From the NCBI GenBank assembly GCA_001508335.1, contig LGFX01000006.1, positions 1 to 64,000 of the forward strand: DNA of 64,000 bases, read 5' to 3'. Below the pieces are notes generated by a model that saw only the letters and a program-made list of their open reading frames with translations, did no database searches and was not told the origin of the DNA. Both the position numbers and the translations under genes were made by a program. Positions within the stretch are counted from its first letter, which is position 1, and the number at the start of each line of letters is the position of its first letter. This stretch comes from a candidate division TA06 bacterium 32_111 (GTDB taxonomy: Bacteria > Hydrothermota > 32-111). Of the stretch, positions 61,704 through 64,000 are shown piece by piece.

Positions 61704-64000
61704 AGGTTTTTGCCGTGGCAGTTTTTATATTTTTTACCTGACCCACAGAAGCAAGGATCGTTCCTTCCAATCTTTTTTGTCCTGTTAACAACAGGTTTGT
61801 TTTTTACTTCTTTCTCATCAGAAATGTTTGTTATTGTTTCTTTTATAGTCTCCATCTTTTTTATTTCACTCTTTCTTATCTCCATCTGTTCAAAGGAAGA
61901 AAGGAATTTATCAGAAAACTGTTTGAAGAGATTATCCATAAATTCGTTGAAAAGAAAATAAGCCTCCCTTTTGTATTCTACAAGTGGATCCCTTTGAGCA
62001 TAACCTCTAAGAGAAATACCTTCCTTTATTGCATCGAGTTCGTAGAGTTGTTCTATCCAGAGGTTGTCTATTGTTCCTATGAAGATGTTGCATATGTTGA
62101 AAAGTAGTAAATCTACCCTTTTTGAGAAAAGAGAGAATTTTTCATCGAATATTTTTTCTATCTCTTCCTTAACGGTTTCTATAAATTTTTCCTTTTTTAT
62201 CTGTTCATCTTTTATATTGATAGAAATTTTAAAATTGTTTAAAAGGAATTCGTTTACTTTTTGAATATCCCACTCTTCAAAATTTTTACTTCCATCTATG
62301 GAAGAGTCTAAAAACTCTTCAGCGGTCTGCATAACATTTTCCTTTATATACTCTGTTATCTCGTTGAAATTTTTTTCATAGTAGTTGTAAACGGTTTTAT
62401 GAATCTTTTCGAAAATTTTCTCGTCAAAATTTTCAAACTGGATTTCCTTTAAATCATCACAGTTGAAAATTATTGAAAGTTCTTTTAAAAGTTCCCTTTT
62501 TGTTTCAAAAGAGTTATTTTTCGTAAACTGTTCTTTAAAATTCAAAAGTGTTTTTAAAAAGAGTTCCCTGTCAAGAAACTCTATTGTAGGTTTCTTTTCA
62601 AGGAAATAGTTTCGTATCTGGTAAACCACCTCTCTCTGTTTGTTTATGACATCATCGTACTGTAAAAGGTATTTTCTTCTTTCAAAATTCAAAGATTCTA
62701 TTTTTTTCTGAGCACTCTCTATTGATGATGTTAGAAGTTTATGGGAGATATTAACATCCCTTGAAGAGATACTCTCAAGTCTTTTTATCATGTCACTCAT
62801 CCTCTCATTCCCAAATATCCTCATAAGGTCATCTTCAAGAGAAACTGTGAAAAGTGAAGCACCGGGATCTCCCTGCCTTCCAGATCTTCCCCTTAATTGT
62901 CTATCGATTCTTCTAGATTCATGTTTTTCAGTTCCAAGAACGAAAAGCCCCTCAGGGAAGGATAAGGTAGGATTACCCTCGTTATCGAAATCAACATAAA
63001 CTTTTCTTTTCTCAATATCTTTTGGATCTATCGTCTCTATAACAAATCTTTCCCTATCATTTTTAAAGGTTGTATCGTCCGTTATAAGTATTTTGTCCAA
63101 CCCGTTTTTATCAAAAGTGAAATATATAGATTTATCTTTTAAAAACCAATCTTCGGTTAAAATAGTTTCATAGAACTCTTTAGATTTTAAAGATGTATAG
63201 ATAATAACCGGTTTTTTATTATGTTCCTCCTTCAATTTTAAAGCCCACATAAGGCAACTTCTCTCATGCAACATTCTTACACTTTTCCCAAGTTTTATAT
63301 CTGTTCCCCTTCCAGCCATATTTGTAGCAACAGTTATGGCACCCTGTAGTCCTGCTTCGGCAACGATTTTTGCTTCCTTCTCATGGTACCTTGCGTTAAG
63401 GATATTGTACTTTAAAGGTTTCCCAGTTAAATCCTTTCTTAACTTTAAGAATGAATCGAGGTATTCACTCGATTGAACCGATGCTGTTCCAACGAGAACA
63501 GGTATACCAGCATTATGGAGTTTTACGATAAGATCGAGTGCATATTTGATCTTTTCATCCTTCCTTATGAAAACAAGATCATCGTAATCTTTTCTTATAA
63601 CTTTTTTGTTTGTTGGAACAACTATAACTGGTAGTTTATAGATATGCATAAACTCTTCAGATTCTGTTTCGGCAGTTCCAGTCATTCCAGATAATCTTTC
63701 AAACATTCTGAAAAGGTTCTGTAAGGTAATCGTCGCAAGGGTTTTTGTCTCCTCTTCTATCCTTACACCTTCTTTCGCTTCTATCGCTGAATGCAAACCT
63801 TCTGAGAACCTTCTACCAGGCATCAACCTTCCGGTATGTTCATCAACTATAACTATTTTGCCATTCTGAACTATATACTCAACATCTTTTTCAAATAGGG
63901 TGTAAGCTTTAAGTAGTTGGTGCAACGCATGTATCTGCTCACTTTTTACAACATACTTTTGCATTATCTCATTTTTTCTTTTATTCCTCTCTTCCAGATC
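61700..64000 (-). CDS. secA: Preprotein translocase ATPase SecA, N-terminally truncated by the window edge
   Basis: About 766 C-terminal residues of SecA, the motor that pushes unfolded preproteins through SecYEG. The frame is open to the right edge; the Walker A motif lies off-window. Visible are YIVQNGKIVIVDEHTGRLMPGRRFSEGLHSAIEAKE, RLSGMTGTAETE, nucleotide-domain-2 motifs (VGTASVQSSE, TNMAGRGTDIKLG, RQLRGRSGRQGDPG), the helical scaffold and wing, and a C-terminal zinc SEC-C motif GRNDPCFCGSGKKYKNCHG. An insertion of about 110 residues (EHNKKPVIIYTSLKSKEFY, then TFKNDRERFVIETIDPKDI) between motifs resembles that of other FCB SecA proteins. Confidence 0.97.
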   Translation of the reverse strand, partial: DLEERNKRKNEIMQKYVVKSEQIHALHQLLKAYTLFEKDVEYIVQNGKIVIVDEHTGRLMPGRRFSEGLHSAIEAKEGVRIEEETKTLATITLQNLFRMFERLSGMTGTAETESEEFMHIYKLPVIVVPTNKKVIRKDYDDLVFIRKDEKIKYALDLIVKLHNAGIPVLVGTASVQSSEYLDSFLKLRKDLTGKPLKYNILNARYHEKEAKIVAEAGLQGAITVATNMAGRGTDIKLGKSVRMLHERSCLMWALKLKEEHNKKPVIIYTSLKSKEFYETILTEDWFLKDKSIYFTFDKNGLDKILITDDTTFKNDRERFVIETIDPKDIEKRKVYVDFDNEGNPTLSFPEGLFVLGTEKHESRRIDRQLRGRSGRQGDPGASLFTVSLEDDLMRIFGNERMSDMIKRLESISSRDVNISHKLLTSSIESAQKKIESLNFERRKYLLQYDDVINKQREVVYQIRNYFLEKKPTIEFLDRELFLKTLLNFKEQFTKNNSFETKRELLKELSIIFNCDDLKEIQFENFDEKIFEKIHKTVYNYYEKNFNEITEYIKENVMQTAEEFLDSSIDGSKNFEEWDIQKVNEFLLNNFKISINIKDEQIKKEKFIETVKEEIEKIFDEKFSLFSKRVDLLLFNICNIFIGTIDNLWIEQLYELDAIKEGISLRGYAQRDPLVEYKREAYFLFNEFMDNLFKQFSDKFLSSFEQMEIRKSEIKKMETIKETITNISDEKEVKNKPVVNRTKKIGRNDPCFCGSGKKYKNCHGKNL

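Overview
The window is AT-rich, gene-dense bacterial DNA. The genes include a sigma-70-type rpoD, dnaG, ligA, secA, lgt, signal peptidase I and an initiator tRNA. Four large secreted proteins end in FlgD/T9SS-like C-terminal beta-sandwich modules. There is also a UbiA prenyltransferase of the archaeal DGGGP-synthase type, a secreted 'asparagine synthetase B'-like protein of the kind seen in Bacteroidetes-related phyla, a tandem ThyX and lipoprotein-type envelope genes. Together these suggest an uncultured FCB-group or WOR-3/Hydrothermae-like diderm, probably anaerobic and possibly thermophilic. The phylum assignment is inference. I see no prophage, insertion sequence, CRISPR array or rRNA. No gene-free stretch exceeds 300 bases; the longest is 7870-8156, which holds divergent promoters, a palindrome and a repeated 20-mer.

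Layout. 1-4018: envelope or glycan cluster (two alkaline-phosphatase-superfamily proteins, a cytidylyltransferase-like enzyme, a GT4). 4063-7869 (-): giant M6-type protease. 8157-13046: lpd, lepB, tRNA-fMet, ferredoxin, two LolA-like or unknown exported proteins, a tiny CCC protein, tRNA-Gly overlapping a CDS, a lipoprotein and a LysM protein. 13090-21330: phoH-pgpH-ybeY-CorC-CorC-yitT-recO-HAD-exonuclease operon. 21321-23318 (-): diguanylate cyclase. 23398-33357: one long overlapping operon, dnaG-rpoD-amidohydrolase-SPFH-UbiA-uppP-yfcE-capA-GT4. 33401-37768: Cache sensor, mnmA, sodium symporter. 37771-37930 (-): tRNA-Leu and tRNA-Phe. 38027-47047: two S8 proteases and a propeller protein. 47094-49936 (-): PHP phosphoesterase, Xaa-Pro peptidase, lgt. 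50034-52013: class V aminotransferase-serA (serine synthesis). 52044-57305: three-gene membrane/secreted system of unknown function. 57306-64000 (-): secA-ligA-thyX-GT4.

How genes work together. SecA, LepB, Lgt and the LolA-like proteins would export and process the many proteins here with signal peptides. UppP, CapA, SPFH, UbiA and the GT4 enzymes serve the membrane and envelope, and several are co-transcribed with the replication primase and the main sigma factor. The aminotransferase and SerA make phosphoserine; a divergent PHP phosphatase is a candidate for the missing last step.

Regulation. TTGAC(A/T)-16/17/18-TAnnnT promoters can be read by eye in most intergenic gaps. Several place the -10 box only 6-8 nt before the ATG with no Shine-Dalgarno (lepB, dnaG, the GGDEF gene, the Cache sensor, the 38027 protease, the PHP gene), which implies leaderless mRNAs. 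Other genes carry clear AGGAGG-type sites.
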